This document shows positions 30,301 to 43,261 of a stretch of 64,000 nt of DNA, one piece after another. Both the position numbers and the translations under genes were made by a program. The stretch spans positions 32,015,001 through 32,079,000 of the forward strand of contig BSBM01000232.1 of assembly GCA_027924585.1 (NCBI GenBank). Direction: 5' to 3'. Each line of letters begins with the position of its first letter. Position 1 is the stretch's first letter. Under the pieces are notes generated by a model. The model made no database searches, had not been told where the DNA came from, and saw nothing but the letters and a program-made list of their open reading frames with translations. This DNA is from Larix kaempferi. Lineage: Eukaryota > Streptophyta > Pinopsida > Pinales > Pinaceae.

Positions 30301-31217
30301 GATGATGGGTAAATAGGAGAAAATCCAAACATTCTTTTCATTTTGAAAAAAGTATTTACTTTATTAATATATAAGATTACAGATTACATATCAGTATAGA
30401 TTGATCTTAACTTGGCTTGATTAAGCATCGAGAGGGATTAAATCCCGTGTGGTGTAAGGAATGCATATATCTTTTATTTACTTAATTAGACCTAGCAATT
30501 TATCTAAGGTCAAAATTGCATTAATTAATTAATTATGAAGTAAAATAGTTATTTATTCATTATTTACTCAAAACTAATATCTAACTTATTGTTATATTAT
30601 TAACTTAAAAGTACATAATCCATTATAATTTCCATTATAATCATCACCAACATGATTCCAATTTGGAATCATGTTGTAAATGTTGTAAATGCTAACACAT
30701 AAATCCTACAAATAGGCAAAAATTGCATTCATTAATTAATTATGAAGTAAAGGAGTTATTTACCCAAATTAATCGTGGAAGTGCCAACCATTTCATGTAT
30801 GTTGTAGAGTATAACATATAAATCCTAGGAATAGGCAAAAGTTGTCTTCATTAATTAATTATGTAGTAAAATACTTGCAATTCACCCAAATATTATTAAT
30901 TTGCAATTACCACAAAAACTGCATTTAGATCAAAATTAGTTATTAGATCAAATCAAGGCAAGACTATCTAATACACAAAGATTTAGTAGTCTTGTAACTA
31001 TTTATGAAAATCCAAATTTGATGTATATTTATATAAATGTATTTTACAATAGCCAATTTGAATTTGGAGCTGACATGTGCTTGGTTTTATAATTTTTTAT
31101 ATATTAAGTTTTTGGAGTTGACTAGTGTGACAGACGTGACACATCTCATCCACTTTGGGCTGTAGAAAGTGTCTCTCGGCACAATCATAAGTATAAAATA
31201 ACATATCTTTTTGCTTT
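30301..31217. repeat. AT-rich upstream DNA with tandem repeats and a palindrome
   Basis: CATTAATTAATTATG(A/T)AGTAAA-type motifs recur near 30520, 30730 and 30848; the last two sit in a tandem duplication of about 118 bp. A perfect 13 bp inverted repeat with a 3 bp loop lies at 30648-30676 (CAACATGATTCCA / TGGAATCATGTTG). No gene. Confidence 0.6.
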
Positions 31218-31464
31218 TGTTTTCAGCCAAAAAAGGGAAGAGCAATCACTCCAATCTTCAAAACCAAACCCTCCACAACATATACATACAATTTACATAG
31301 TTGAAACCACCCACATCTAAAGCAAAGAGAACTGATTTATAACTGCACAAAATACAAAACTTCAACAAAAACCATCTAGGAGAAAACAAAAGACAAAACA
31401 AAGAGTCCAAGTACATTTTTTGAAGCTCCACTCCTTCACACAAAATGAAACACCATAAAGAAAA

Positions 31465-32094
31465 TCAAAATAAATAAAGAACTTCTTCATTCATAACTTT
31501 AGAGTCTTTTAAAACCACCACACGCAAGTCACCTTCCCTCAAATGTAATGCTTCTTTTGAGAGTTTATCGGCAACACCATTATGCTCCCTATAGATGTGA
31601 TTGAAATTAATATCAAAAGAAAAAAAAAAATGAAGATAAGAAGGCTCTAGAAACCCAATCAACTATAACTATAACTTGTGAATCACCAAGCACTTGTAGC
31701 TTATTCATTTTTTTAAAATTAGCATAGAATAATATACCCCAACTACTAGTAGCTCACCCCTTGTATTTGAACTCCTTCCACAATTCATTGAAAGTTTTAA
31801 TTCATGACTTGATCTATCGTTTATATAAAAACCAGCTCCGCATTTGGATCCTCCCTCTTGAGAAGAACCATCAAAGTAACCAATAGGCCAATCATGATTC
31901 AAAAGCAGAGGATGGATGATTCTATCAAGTTTGACATAGCTCTCATTATGAAATTCCTTATATGTTGCTACAAATTTTAAGCTTACCTTCATTACTTCTA
32001 ATGGACTTCCTTCAAACAAATTTTCATTCCTCTGTTTCCAAATTTCCCAGGATATAAAACGTGGAATTTCCTTCCAATTACATGTTTCCTTCAT
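31465..32094 (-). pseudogene. LINE relic: RNase H fragments
   Basis: Upper fragment (32094-31705): PIGYFDGSSQEGGSKCGAGF and N-T-R-G-E-L-L-V-V. Lower fragment (31662-31465): HIYREHNGVADKLSKEAL. The GDS-containing middle lies in other frames. Homologous to residues about 1130-1374 of the intact ORF2. Confidence 0.8.
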
Positions 32095-34022
32095 CCAGTT
32101 TTGAAAGTTTAGTGTCTAGGATATAACATTTTTGTAAAAGAACATTTAACCATAATATGATCCACAAACTCCTCATCATTTTTACAAAGAGTGCAAATAT
32201 TAGGACCATGTCCTCCTATTTTCATAAAATTATTCCATGTTAAAATCATTTTTCCAAATACTAGCCAACAAAATAATTCATTTTTTGGAGGAACCTGCCA
32301 CTTCCAATAACTAGAAAACCAGCATTTTTTATCAATATCATCAAAAGAAAAGAAGATAGTTTCATAAGCAAGTTTAGCAGTGATTACCCCATGTTTTTCA
32401 TTCCAAGACTAGACCAAGGAGTCCATCTCCTATGATAGTTGAATACCAGCCCTGTTAAGACCAATGTTGTAAGCTTCCCCTTCTTTTTTCAATGAGACAA
32501 ATAGTCTCGGCTTCTCGGCCTTTTTCCACACTTGAATTCCCCTTTCCATATTTCTCGAACAACCTACCTGAGCAAGGACCTGATATCCCTTCTCTCTTAA
32601 AGCTCTTATCCATCTTTTTGACAATTTGTAATAGCCATTGCCACTCACAAAAGGTCCTTCCCCCAACTTAAAATATTGACCATTACCAATTTTCCAAGGC
32701 ATCCAATCATTTAAAAGTGTTGATGAGTGATCTAAATAAATCCAAATATTTGAGGCTCCTCTTGAGATCTTGCACCCAAATCTTATCCAATCCACAACTG
32801 AACGATTCTCTAAGTACTTACATCTAAGAGTATCACTCCACATGCCTGTAGAAAATAGACCCCTCTAAGGGCCTTTTGCTAATGAATCATGTCCAAATAA
32901 ATGAATGTTTTTAATTCCCCACCCTCCCTATTTTTTGGTCGATCCAACCTCACCCAATTCATCAAATGAATACCTTCCTTCTGTTTGTTTCTAGACTAGA
33001 GGAAGCTGAAGACTCTTCAATGAATCCTGTCTAGTATAGATTTTGGGATTCTGGCTAGAGATAACCAATACACTAGAATGTTTTCTAATACAACTTTAAC
33101 CAATGTGAGCCTACCCCCCGAGGAGAGCCACTTGAAGCACGAGTTGTTGATTTTCTTCTCCACTTTTTGTAGTAACCATAAGCAGTCCTATGTACTATAA
33201 TTATTTGGTTTTAGATAAAAACTTAAATACTTCATACCATTTTCAATTGGATTTATCTTGAAAGGAAAAATAAAACTGATATGAGCCAATGTCTCATCTT
33301 CAACCCCATATTCCAGAAAATAAGTTTTTGATTCACTAATAAGCATGCATGTAGCATAACATAAGACTTCCAAGAAACATTTAAATTCCTGCCATTCATT
33401 GATAGATCCTTTGCCAAACAAGATGACATCATCTACAAACAAAAGATGAGTGATATGTATCAGAGTTGATATCTTTATACCCAACAATCTACCTGATATA
33501 TTTCCAAACTAAAGGAAACTGAAGACTCTTCTCTGAATCATGTCAAATATAGATTTTGGAATTTTGGCTAGAGATATCCAATATACTATAATGTTTTCTA
33601 ATACAAATTTGAAAAATGTAAGCTTACACCCTAAGGAGAGCCACCTGAAGCACCAGTTGTTGATTTTCTTCTCCACTTTCTGTAGTAACCATAACTAGTC
33701 CTCTGTACTATAACTATTTGGTTTTAGATCAAAACCCAAATACTTCATACCATTTTGAATTGGATTTATATTGAAAGGAAAAATAAAACTGATCTAAGCC
33801 AGTGTCTTGTTTTCAACCCCATATTCTGTAAAACAAGTTTTTGATTCACTAATAAGCATGCCTTTAGCATCACATAAGACTTCCAACAAACAATTAAATA
33901 CATGTCATTCATTGATAGATCCTTTGCCAAACAAGATGACATCATCTACAAACAAAAAATGAGTGATATGGATTAGAGATGAGATCTTTATACCTGACAA
34001 TCTACCTACCAACCTTTCTCTT

Positions 34023-34586
34023 TTAATACTTACCTTCAACAATCGAAAGAAACAAGAGAGGTAACGGGGGACATGCCTGCCTGAGTCCCCTTGTACTTAT
34101 GAAGAAGTTTGTTGGAGCACCATTCATAAGAATTGCAAAATTTGTTGAACTCACACAAGCCATGATCCAATTAGTAGCCTCTACACTTATCCCAATTTGC
34201 AATAAAACAAGTCTAATAAAGTCCAAGTTCACTTGATCATATGCCTTAACAAGATCCAATTTTAGAACTAGAGCTTTTAACTTCTTCACTTCAATGGTAT
34301 GTAAACATTCCCAAGCTACACAAATAGAATCTAGAATTTGCTTATTTTCCATAAAGACAAATTGTTCTCTTGCAATATGTTTGGATAGAAAAGGCTTAAT
34401 TCTATTAGCAATGACCTTGGATATCATTTTATACACCAAGTTGCGTAATGAGATAGGTCTAAAATCATTAAAGGAAGTAGACTTGTTGCTTTTTGGAATA
34501 AGTGAAATGAAAGTAGCATTCAATGCACCAATAAATTTCCCCTGTAATCTAGATTCTTCCACTACTGCTAATAAATTATGCCCCAT
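34023..34586 (-). pseudogene. LINE relic: RT fingers and palm fragment
   Basis: 187 open codons matching residues about 480-650 of the intact ORF2: N-A-T-F-I-S-L-I-P-K, NDFRPISLRNLVYKMISKVI, A-N-R-I-K, HIAREQFVFMENKQI and LKLDLVKAYDQVN. The usual R-Q-G-C-P-L-S-P is R-Q-A-C-P-P-L-P, unlike active enzymes. Confidence 0.85.
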
Positions 34587-34592
34587 TAAGTA

Positions 34593-35767
34593 AAAAAAAA
34601 TCTAAAAAGAGTTATTGGTATCACACAACTTGTAGTTTCCCCTTTATGGTAAATCCTATTCAGGACGGTAGAGGAAGCAATCAACCAAAGAGGTGACCTA
34701 AGAGAATCTAGATCCCCGGATGGATCGGTTGTCACGCCGATCAAGACTCTCTTTGCTTTATGCCATTGAAATCCTTAGTGGAAAAGGGGGAGACCTTGAT
34801 CTAACCTAGAAGGAAATATCTAAAGCTAAATCACCATATCAAACTAGGCAAGTAGAGTATTGTTGTAGTCGAGGGGGTTGCATTGTTACCAGTGACACAT
34901 ATTATATAAGCAATCAAACACAAAGATATAGATACAATAGACAAGAGATGGAGAGGAAGCACAAGCCTTTATATTACCAGTGGCAACGGAACCAATGTTT
35001 TAGTCGAGGGGGTTGCATTATTACCAATGACACATATTATATAAGCAAGCAAACACAAAGATGTAGATACAATAGACAAGAGATGGAGAGGAAGCACAAG
35101 CCTTTATATTACTCCGCAAGATATGCAGAACAATTACACGTATGGACATATCAACTTAACTCTATGAGTCGGCTCACCAGCCTATATATACGTTTTGACA
35201 GACAATTATATAACTACTTGTCGGTTCAACTGACCGACCCGACATATATTGGTCGACATGTTTTACAAGTAGTCGGGCGGAGGACCTAGTTGACAGGTCG
35301 ACTTAGGCTCCTCCAACAAGTATGTAAGGTGACTAGCCGATGAAACACTTTATCTTAGTGACAAAGCCACTAAATGGATAATGTTTGAGTTGAGAGGCTT
35401 AGGATTATGAAATTATCAACTCGATGTGTTTAATTTAGTGACTTGGATGTTTAAGGAAGGATCTATGATCTAAGTGTTAGGTTCAATGGTCTATGCTACT
35501 ACCTTGCGGGGATTGAAGGTAGATCTTGGTGAAATATCCAAAGTAGTAGATTGAGGATGAATTAGGGCCTTCTAACACTTGATTGGGATGGCTTGATGAT
35601 GGATATGATAGTATCTAAGCTCACAAGAAAAATTGGATCACGAAACAACAAAAATATGGACAAACCCTAGGAGGGTGAATTGTTTAAAGATGAGTGCCTT
35701 TTGGATTGGGCTGATGAAGTCCCCTAGAGATGACGTATTAGAGAAACATCTTCAGTTTGGGGGAGAG
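34593..35767 (+). repeat. Degenerate retroelement DNA with 135 bp tandem duplication
   Basis: A unit of 135 bp starting TAGTCGAGGGGGTTGCATT occurs at 34866 and again at 35001 (second copy partial, to about 35112). From about 35330 to 35760 short gag/pol-like scraps are seen but no family can be named. It ends at the purine run GGGGGAGAG (35759-35767). Confidence 0.5.
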
Positions 35768-36206
35768 TGAAATAACCCATAAAGGATTTGCCTTAAATCC
35801 AAGTTGTTTGACCTAAAGAATTTTTATAAATTTTGCCTTAGGGTTTTAAAGTAGAAATTGTAATTGACAATTGGATAGAGAAATAAAAAAGAAGAAAATC
35901 GATTGTAAACACTTACTTGGGGATTGTGGAAGCTTGTCATATGATGAAGACTAACCCCAACGAGATCAAGTGAGATATTTGTGATCCCAGGTCCAAGTAA
36001 AATGCCCAAGGACCCTAGTGCGTCCATCCTTTCCTGCAAAACAAAGGAGATCAATGCGTAATGCAAGAAAGATGGATGACAACAAACGAAAGACAAATGA
36101 TAAGAGATTAAATGATGCCAAGATAGAGATACTCCCTATTGAAACAAGAGTTGAGAGAGAATATCAAGGCCAAATCTCATCAACAAGTGCACCCCTCTTC
36201 AAATCG
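35768..36206 (+). repeat. Start of a 3' LTR after a PPT
   Basis: TTTGGGGGAGAG followed by TGAAATAACCC is the PPT/LTR junction form of many plant Ty3/Gypsy elements. The LTR is cut at 36207 by the LARD-like element and would continue after 45283; its true end was not found. Confidence 0.4.
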
Positions 36207-36887
36207 GCCTCTGTAATATCCCCAATCAGAAATTAGGAATATTATCTCCAAGGTTCCAACTTTAATTATGTTGATTTTCAACTTTAACCAAACAATGGCG
36301 TGTGTGGTCTTATGAGATGCTCTTGTTCAACAATTGAGGAATAGATTTATAATTTTGGATTTGTATAATGAGGTGTGTCCCATAAAATATGCTTTATACC
36401 ATTGTAATATGCTTAAATCATATCTGATATGAAGTTTGGATGGCTGATTTGTAAGTCTGGTTCATGACTTTCTCCGAACAATTTGTGTGAAACCTATTTT
36501 TCATTAAGGTTGAAGCATCAAAGTACAAACCACGTAACCGGATAAAAAGGGAGAGTTCTTGGCACAATATGACAGTAGGAATTGACTTATACTTCAGATT
36601 TCATCAAACATGAACAACTCCATAAGCATCAATTCAAATCTATGAAGACTAGCTCGAATCCCAATACAAAATTGTCTAGTTTTACAACTCTTTCCAAACA
36701 CCTCCAAAACGACCCAAATCCTTCCCAAGCGTATCTAAATAAGTCCAAACACTCCCAAATCAACCCAATTCACTCACTAACATACTTCATGGTACTTTAA
36801 TGAATGTTTAATACACATTGTATTGATCTTGCATCACCATACTAGTAGATTTGAACATACATCTACCAGAAACTTGAACATGGAACA

Positions 36888-38772
36888 TGTTATCTCCCAA
36901 AATAGCATAGTCAATTTTATTTTTCTAGATGATAGGAGGTCTTCATAAATTTTGTTCATCATATTCATTGATGGTCCTTTCTTCAGTTATTTTTAAGTAT
37001 GTAATAAAAGTTTGAAACGTTTTTAGAGCTTGTTCTCTCTTAAAAAAGGAAAAACAGGTTTCGGTGGCTTAGGCGAACTTGGCGATGGTTCATTAGCTAC
37101 CAAAAACCCAACTTTCGGCAGCTTACAGTATGGAAGACAAAACTCTTCAAGCTACTGAAAGGAAAGGAACGTGTCATGTATCGTGGAACAGTTTTCAGTG
37201 GTTTAGGCGGTTACGACAGTTGTTCATTACCCACCGAAAAGCAAGTTTCTGGCAGCTTACAGTTCAAAGGCAAAATTGTTCAAAACCATCGAAAGCGCAG
37301 AGAAGGGCAGAATGGCACAATTTTTGCACAAATCCAAGTTTTATCATTCTAAAGGGCATAAGGATGGTTTCTAAGTGAAGGTTATAATCAATAGGATATG
37401 TTTCAATGTGTTGTTTAAGTTTTGAAGGTGCCAGCAAGATGGAAATAATGAAGAAATGTGGCGTTTTTACTGTCCCGAGTCATCATTTTAAAATAATGAT
37501 TATGAGTGCCTGGAAGATCATTTTGCGAAACGGGAAGATTTTTTTGTTCCTAACACATCAGAGAACAATAACCTCTCTCAGTTTTCCTACAGTTTTCACA
37601 TATTGGGAGAATCGAATCCATCTTTGAGCCCCTTTTTTCAGTAGTTTGGCCAAATTAATGGCGTTTTTACTATGCAGAGTCATCACTTTAAAATGATGAT
37701 TCTGAGCGACTAGAGAATCATTTTACGAAACGGGTGGAGGTTTTTGTGCCTAACACATCAGAGAACAATAACCTCTCTCATTTTTCCTACAGGTGTCACA
37801 TATTGGGAGAATCAAATCCATCTCTGATGCCTAATTTTCGGATCTCAGGATTTTCCTGTTTGACACCTGTTTTTGAAGTGCAGATATCGGGCAAATGAAA
37901 ACGAATTTTAAAGAATTGAGAGAGGTTTTTGCTCACAATGAACCAATCCAAAAAAACCTCTTTCGTTTTATACACAGGTGTCATAGGTTTGGAGAACCAA
38001 ATCCATCTCTGAGCTCCAGTTTTCAGCAGTTTGGCTCAATTTTTGTGGCAAGAGATGACCTGTTAGTCCTCCAGTTGGCATTTTCGACCTGATTCATCAG
38101 CCTTTGGAGGCTTGCTGTAGCTGTTGAAGACTATGAGGATATGAAGGTTTGAGATAAGGAGTTTAACCATGTAAACAGGATCTTTTCCTATTTTCCATAT
38201 ATCAGTTTTCGACTTTCTATTTTAAGTAAATTTGATCCAGATTTCTAGGATCTGGATAACTGTTTGTAAAGGCTATAAAGCCAAGAGCATTTGATGAACT
38301 GAGGATCAATTTTTGGAGATTAACACTTATATTGTGTCTTTCATACTTCTCATAATATATTAGCCTTCAAGCTTCTTTTGCCTTTAATGTTCAATTTCAC
38401 TTATCATTTTCTGCTCTTGTATTTTGAATGACTGTCTCATTTCATTAAAGCTTAATTTGGTGCCTGGAAATTGTCATCTTTTCACTTCACGAGTTGATTA
38501 GGCTGTACAAGTGTCATCCTATTATGACATTGACCATTCATATGCATTGTCTGTATATGTTTCTGTTGATGTTATGAGAATTGCCCACTCTTATATCTTA
38601 TTCAAAATTCCTAAACAGAGATTGCTAAAAGCCTTGTCAATTGATATATTATGCATGTTCTTGACTCAGTAAAATTTGTGTTAGTCATCTGACTTGATCA
38701 CAATTAAGAAATCACTAGAGTTACCAGGCATCTTCAATTTGCAACCTAGAAGAGTTTCCTGGAGAGCTAACA
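36888..38772. repeat. Nested solo LTR (1885 bp)
   Basis: Absent from the partner LTR. It starts TGTTATC, ends GCTAACA (inverted TGTTA/TAACA) and is flanked by GAACA (36883-36887) and AAACA (38773-38777), a 5 bp duplication with one change. The partner LTR has the empty site near 43935. It holds CTATAAAG near 38273 as a possible promoter and a 200 bp tandem repeat (37459-37860). Confidence 0.82.
37459..37860. repeat. 200 bp tandem repeat in the solo LTR
   Basis: GGCGTTTTTACT...GAGTCATCA starts at about 37459 and again at about 37660. Both units contain CCTAACACATCAGAGAACAATAACCTCTCTCA (quoted in parts) and end with a CACATATTGGGAGAATC segment. A third, weaker partial unit reaches about 38035. 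Confidence 0.75.
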
Positions 38773-40104
38773 AAACACAATATGAAGAAAGGAACTATAA
38801 ATATTTGTTAATAATGTATGGAAACAATAATAATATTATTGATCACAACAATGTATGGCTCTTACAACATATTTAAATCCAAGAAATACCCAAATGGAAA
38901 TGTATAGATGCGCCCCTCTACCAGAAGAGATGCCAAATAGAGTAGATATGGTAAAATGAGTGTATCTTGGTCATCCGAAAACCTTTTTGAGTGAAACAAA
39001 AAGTGTTTAACACTGGAAACAATGATATGGACGCAATGGAATAGGTCTCACTACCAAAAAATTCTCATAAGTATTGAAACTAGAACCACCATTTCGACCC
39101 ACCGACACTGATCCAAGCTCTAAATCAATAGAAAGCAGCTCCAAGTGATAGGAATTCGACCCCACTACTGTAGATGAACATAAAACCTACAATAAATATC
39201 TGTAGATAAATATGAAAGTGATTTCTCCTCTCAATAATCAACTGCAATGGAGCACAATGAAGAGATATGGATGATCTCCTCTTCTCTACTAGCTAGGGTG
39301 GAATCTTTCACCACCGAAACTAGTTCACAAATGCAAGGGGCACGTATCCCAAGCTTGAAAACCATAAGATATTTACAATCAAAAATCAAATTTCCAAAAT
39401 ATCTATCCCAAGAGGCTTGCATACTTTTTATAAAATCCATTGGGCCCTTTCCCTCTCCTTCTAGAATTCTCTCCCACAAATATTAATAAATGTTATTTTC
39501 AAGAGAGAATGATACCTTGGAACTCATTTACTTCATCCCTATTGTTATTTGACCAAATATTACCTTAATCTTCCTTGGAAAATCGAATTAGAGAGGCTTA
39601 GCTTGCTTTTGGGGAGTTACACTCTCATGTGGGCCCACCTTCTCCTCTAGCGCCCTCCTTGGCTAAATTTAGGACCTGCAACATGTCATAAGTTGTCATA
39701 ATTTGTCATAAGATGTCATAGGACTTGATTATAGTCATAGATGTCATAGGACTTAATTATAGTCATAGATTTTCTATTTTTAGCCCGGGGAGTTACAACC
39801 CTTGAGATACCTTCATGAGAGGATTCCTTTCACCTTGGATGGGAGTTACACCACATATTTGGACTCATTCCACCACTAATGCGCCCTCCTTGTCCAAATT
39901 CTCTCAAAATATTAATAAAATTGTTTTTTAGGAGAGAATGAGTCGTTACTCCATAAATATTTCCTTGGACCTTGGTTTTCCATAGTGCCTCATGACCCCA
40001 ATTCACCACTTTACTATTCTTCTTTAATTTTTCCAAGTGATTTTAGACCATTGAATTCCCTAGTCCAATGGAGTGGTCTATAGTGAAATATTGGGGACAT
40101 TACA

Positions 40105-40117
40105 ATCCTCCCCTCCC
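40105..40117 (-). other. Polypurine tract of the LARD
   Basis: GGGAGGGGAGGAT on the minus strand, immediately before the 3' LTR start TGTAATGTCC. Confidence 0.8.
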
Positions 40118-43100
40118 AAGATTGGTTGTCATCTAGCAATTTGAAACTGGGCGGTAGGACATGTTTTTTCTTCCCCAAATTCTGCACATTAATTTCTTTG
40201 CCTCCTCCCTTAGTGACGACTGTTTACAGGGCTACAATTTCAAATGGATAAATTCATCAAATCTATATCCCACAAACTGAACCACACCAAGGCATGAAAA
40301 TGATGTCATGGCTCCAGCCCAATCGAAAGGAGGTGAAGTATACTATACTCAATGTATGGTCCTGCAAGGTACTCACATAGGAATCCTTCTGACCACTACC
40401 AATAAGAAGAGTAACTCTACATTGAAACCACTCACACAAATCCCCAATAGATTGGTGCAGTAAGAATATCATCATATGAAATCCAAAACTAACTCTCACC
40501 TCCAGGCTTGCTGCTGTAAATCTACCTTGCACTGTAACTCCAAGATCCCCAACTAATCTCAAAAGGGACCACCATGCTGCCACTATGCCACTCTGGTCAA
40601 AACCATCCCACTGTCATGCTTTGACCGCATCCTCCTCTCCTGAAAAGGAAGTTTGTCTTGATCATTGGTCATGACTCTCGGTTGCTCGTGAAATCACATC
40701 ATCCCCTTAAGAGATAGCTCCATCTCCTCTACTATCCCATCGACAGCCTAGTTGAATCAACCGAGTCCAAGAATGATCCCAGGGTCCCAAATGAACCTGA
40801 AAAATGCAGAGTGTCTATTGCATCCACGTCTTCACTGCATAGTGTCACTACTAAGGAACTCATGTAGTCTCCCAAGCCACCAAGTAGGAAAACATTGTAT
40901 CCTTCCATCATAAGGTCTCCTACCTAGGAAAGTAATCATCTGCTCCACATGGACAGGATCCTGAAAGTGATGGTTAGCTCTACCACTTGTGCCAACTACT
41001 AAACTACCGAACCAAGTAATAATAGGATCCCATTATCTATGTTGTACCCCTCTAATCATCATTGTCATCCAAACAAATCCAGTACTCTGAAGGATGTGAG
41101 GATCCCACCACCAAATTGGAATTTCATCACTCCTAATTCTCATCCGAACCTATGTGAGCCTCTCCAGTATAACATGAAGCTCCTCTTGTGCAATATGCAC
41201 ATTGGTCATATGTATCACATCAATGACACTGGTCCCATCCAATTGAATCGAATGAAACTTCCATGTCCTTCCATGAATAATGAAGGCATCAAATAATATC
41301 AATGGATGTCTCTGTTGCTACTCACAAGACTGAACACTGACTATTATGCTCTGACCCCAATGTGTATCCACCTCTATCATACATCTATCCACCAAATCCA
41401 TCGATGTGTATCCTCCTCTACTGGTTGGTCCATATAAAGTGTACACATCTGTCTCCTCTATGACTAAGTATCTCTCCCATAGAGGCAACTCATGATCCTA
41501 CTGATGCAAAACAAATAATTGGTCAACATTATCCATATCAACTATCTCCTCAAGTACCTGCAAATATAAAATATCCTCATGCTCAACCCCCACATGAGGC
41601 TCCTCCATCGAACCATGAATATAATCAACCATATACAACTGGTTGTCTGAAGTGTAGGAAGGAGGGTGTGATCTTTCCAACTCCCTACGAAGTTGTTCAA
41701 CCTCCATATCTAATTCTTGAAGTGCTTTCGGTGCGCTCTTCAAGGAATCGTGGGTGAGCCTGTCAACTTCACCTTCTTCTTCTTGTAATGCACAATGGTA
41801 CATCTCAGCAAGCCTAAGAATATGGTCTCTATCATAAAGCAAGTGTATATAGTTAGTCTTCATGGTTGCCACTGCCTTTCAAATGGCTTCAAAATCTGCA
41901 ATGGAAGATTCTACTTTCAAACTATCATCTGCCCCTGAAGCTCTCCAACAACAATCTGTCACCAAGGCATTTGTGTCATCAAAATTTTTCATGGCTTCCC
42001 TAACATTCTCTTGGCTTCCCTAACATTCTCTTGGCTTACCTTCAACTGCCCTGCTAAGAGTTGCAACTCATGGGAACATTCCTCCATTAAATTTTCTGAT
42101 TCGTTTCCATTATCATCCTCCCCAAAATCATATTTTCCCCTGCATGCTCTACTTCTGCACATTCTTCAATTGGAATAAATAATGGTGGGAGATAGGTTTC
42201 TTCCTGCTATCTTGTTTGGGATGCCAACAAACTTGCTTCCATAGCTCTTTGCAACCACTCATTTCCCAAGTCTTGAGTCTTGTTTACATTTTCTAATGGT
42301 TGATATAAAAATATTATAATGCTTGTGGCATGAATCCATAACACATAATGTATATTTAACAACCAAATCAACATTAGAAGATTCTACAATACAATTATCC
42401 TCGTGTGGAAGGGATGCTATCTCTTGATGATGCAAAGAAATAGGACTGCTGCAAAAATCAGAATTTTTGTCATACCTTGGTGTCACATCTTCATCATTCA
42501 CATGTGGTTGATCCATGTGGGCATGTTGCTCCACTTTGTGTTCAACTGGAAGACTCAAGGCTGCAATTTGTGAGTCCCTTTAATCCAATTTCTTGTATGG
42601 CCGTGATGATTTTGTGAACATGGCTTCAATTTCTTTGGGTATCGAACATGATGGCTGATTTTTGTTCCCCTCATGGTCATCTGGAGGCTGGATAATGACA
42701 GTGAATTTACTACCCTCTAAACCAATATTATGTTACCTTTGGATGCTCCTTTCCTAGAGAAACCAAACATCTCCTCCACAAGTTTTGATGTGGAGAATTT
42801 TGGTAGTAAGGATTGATTGTGCTGCAAATTATGCTCTAACTCTTGTTGTTTCTTATAAAAGTGCTTCAATTACTTCTCATGGCCCTTCAATCCCCTTTCC
42901 TGGTCAAGAATTTCCTCCTTAATGGGAGATGTAGGAAGGAAAATGGGTAACATTCCACCATCTACAATTCTAGCCATTGAAGAAGTTTCCTCTTCAACTT
43001 TGTATATGTTGTCACAAAATAAATCATCCAACTCATATGGATTATGCAAGATTTCATTTATTATTTCAGATCCTTCATTGTCTTCCACCGAAGGAATGGA

Positions 43101-43248
43101 ACCATCTTCAAGAAATGATTCTTCCCATGTTAAGCTCTCCTCGAGATCCCATGCAACCGGTTCCAACCTCATCTCTGCAAACCTTCTTACAAGTTTTTTA
43201 TTTATTTATTCAACATTCCTATTAGTTTCCACAGCTGTCAAGGAACAT
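40118..43248 (-). pseudogene. LARD internal region with gag-like remnants
   Basis: Three separated minus-strand frames: 43172-42870 (acidic, S-L-T-W-E-E-S-F-L-E-D-G), 42558-42259, and 41872-41498 (E-L-D-M-E-V-E-Q-L-R-R-E-L-E-R, coiled-coil-like). They lie in sense with the PBS-to-PPT direction, so they probably descend from one gag-like ORF. No zinc knuckle, protease, RT or integrase motif was found on either strand. 40118-41497 shows nothing recognisable. Confidence 0.5.
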
Positions 43249-43260
43249 GCTTTGATACCA
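43249..43260 (-). other. PBS of the LARD (tRNA-iMet type)
   Basis: TGGTATCAAAGC on the minus strand, one base after the 5' LTR end. Confidence 0.8.
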
Positions 43261-43261
43261 C

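Larger units (their letters stand above)
31218..34592 (-). mobile_element. 5'-truncated, decayed LINE
   Basis: Minus-strand relic of the family at 19277-25665. In order: RT (34586-34023) with FISLIPKSNKS, F-R-P-I-S-L-R-N, K-L-D-L-V-K-A-Y-D and the altered RQACPPLP; the catalytic block L-L-F-V-D-D-V (about 33433); C-terminal RT fragments (32843-32430); RNase H with Y-F-D-G-S-S (about 31870) and HIYREHNGVADKLSKEAL (about 31600). The 3' end is near 31218. Many stops and frameshifts. The 5' end is missing before the RT. An internal duplication repeats the catalytic block (see findings). Confidence 0.85.
36212..40104 (-). repeat. LARD 3' LTR (with nested solo LTR)
   Basis: Without the insertion at 36888-38772 its length is about 2003 bp, almost the same as the partner LTR at 43262-45277 (2016 bp), with which it aligns throughout. 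Confidence 0.85.
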
